Below, piece by piece: positions 18,279 through 18,781 of a stretch of DNA of 18,781 nt. A program made the translations under genes and the position numbers. The stretch's first letter is position 1; every line of letters begins with the position of its first letter. This DNA is from Myxococcota bacterium (GTDB taxonomy: Bacteria; Myxococcota_A; UBA9160; PR03), in assembly GCA_030066475.1 (NCBI GenBank), contig JASJBO010000073.1:1-18781 (forward strand). Direction: 5' to 3'. Under the pieces are notes generated by a model. It did no database searches and was not told the origin of the DNA. It was given only the letters and a program-made list of their open reading frames with translations.

Positions 18279-18302
18279 ATGTCTCGGATCATGTCTCGGA
18301 TC
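18279..18302 (+). repeat. Tandem duplication of 12 bases spanning the pal start codon
   Basis: ATGTCTCGGATC occurs twice in a row (18279-18290 and 18291-18302), so the protein begins MSRIMSRI. Both ATGs are in frame, and the upstream copy has the better-placed G-rich SD-like run. Confidence 0.95.
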
Positions 18303-18781
18303 GGATTCGCCAGACCGGTCCGCTGTCGTCTCGTCCTGACTTCGCTCCTGGCCCTGACCTTCGCAGCGGCCTGCTCGAGCACGCCGGATCCCGAGCCCCC
18401 GCCCGACCCGGGCACCGGCGAGTTCAGCGGCGGCTCCGCGATCACGGGCAGCGAAGTGCCCGAGCCCGAGCGGGTGCGCGAGCTCGAGTCGGTCTACTTC
18501 GACTTCGACCGCTCCGACATCCGCGCCGACGCGCGTCCCATCCTGCGCGCCAATTCGCAGATGATCAAGACCCACTCCGAGTGGCGCACGGTGACTCTGG
18601 AGGGCCATACCGACGAGCGCGGCAGCGAGGAGTACAACCTCGCGCTGGGCGAGCGCCGCGATCACGGGCAGCGAAGTGCCCGAGCCCGAGCGGGTGCGCG
18701 AGCTCGAGTCGGTCTACTTCGACTTCGACCGCTCCGACATCCGCGCCGACGCGCGTCCCATCCTGCGCGCCAATTCGCAGA
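18279..18781 (+). CDS. pal: Peptidoglycan-associated lipoprotein Pal (OmpA-like), 3' part corrupted or missing
   Basis: Outer-membrane lipoprotein that ties the envelope to peptidoglycan with the Tol system. A signal peptide with hydrophobic core LVLTSLLALTFAAAC gives a lipobox-type cleavage before Cys33. A Pro-rich spacer follows (to about residue 63), then the OmpA domain: YFDFDRSDIRADA and GHTDERGSEEYNLALGERR, which holds the diaminopimelate-binding Asp and Arg residues. True homology stops at about residue 126 (base 18655). After that the sequence is an exact copy of 18436-18561 read one base out of frame, so the last residues are nonsense and the usual 35-40 C-terminal residues are missing. 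The start is ATG 18279, five bases after a GGGGGG run; a second ATG at 18291 arises from a 12-base duplication. TolB and CpoB genes are not visible. Confidence 0.85.
   Translation, partial: MSRIMSRIGFARPVRCRLVLTSLLALTFAAACSSTPDPEPPPDPGTGEFSGGSAITGSEVPEPERVRELESVYFDFDRSDIRADARPILRANSQMIKTHSEWRTVTLEGHTDERGSEEYNLALGERRDHGQRSARARAGARARVGLLRLRPLRHPRRRASHPARQFA
18436..18561 (+). repeat. First copy of a 126-base exact direct repeat within pal
   Basis: Identical base for base to 18656-18781, at an offset of 220 bases. The base before the copies differs (T at 18435, G at 18655), so the match is at least 126 bases and is cut only by the window end. Confidence 0.97.
18656..18781 (+). repeat. Second copy of the 126-base direct repeat, probable assembly artefact
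   Basis: Exact copy of 18436-18561 that runs to the last base of the window. The 220-base offset is not a multiple of three, so it destroys the pal reading frame right after the conserved GERR. The lack of any mismatch and the position at the window end fit a loop in an assembly graph better than a natural duplication. Confidence 0.9.

Noticed and set aside
18436..18781. Terminal redundancy indicating a circular replicon or phage genome
   Set aside because: Both copies are near the same end, 220 bases apart, and not at opposite ends of the window.

Overview
The window is very GC-rich (well above 65% by eye) and densely coded on both strands. It looks like a chromosomal piece from a Gram-negative bacterium: there is a Pal/OmpA-type peptidoglycan-binding lipoprotein, an ECF sigma factor with a membrane zinc-binding anti-sigma factor, and SppA. 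The gene content and GC bias resemble Myxococcota or related deltaproteobacterial lineages. That placement is an inference from style, not from a phylogenetic marker. I see no phage, transposase, CRISPR or RNA gene.

Layout. At the left, an Lhr-type helicase gene runs in from outside the window and is followed closely by a Nei2/Fpg-type DNA glycosylase, the same pairing as lhr-nei2 in Mycobacterium tuberculosis. Convergent to it is a glycine-rich RRM RNA-binding protein. A 437-base non-coding stretch full of degenerate GC-rich repeats follows, then a leftward thiolase-like/DUF35-like fusion gene. Rightward from 7229 come sppA, a small SRPBCC-like protein and an alpha/beta hydrolase. Next are an ECF sigma factor and its anti-sigma partner, whose distal domain has Spy/DUF3106-like repeats. 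ThiI lies convergent on the minus strand. A HAD phosphatase and a ferredoxin-reductase-type flavoprotein follow on the plus strand, then a minus-strand gamma-glutamyltransferase. At the right are an unknown 147-residue protein, a convergent unknown membrane protein and a divergent pal gene cut by the right edge.

How the genes work together. Lhr and Nei2 form a likely DNA-repair pair. The sigma and anti-sigma genes form a likely envelope-stress switch. The sppA group may be one transcription unit but has no evident common pathway. The remaining genes look like housekeeping or lipid and redox metabolism genes without obvious mutual dependence.

Most unusual points. (1) A 63-base repeat unit, three nearly identical copies, is carried in frame inside lhr between the two helicase core domains, and the core of the same repeat recurs in opposite orientation in the 5262-5515 intergenic region. 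(2) The thiolase-like protein has Ser in place of the usual nucleophilic Cys and carries a fused OB-like domain. (3) The last 126 bases of the window repeat 18436-18561 exactly and out of frame, which most likely reflects an assembly-graph loop rather than biology. (4) Two convergent gene pairs share overlapping stop codons, each with a hairpin at the junction.
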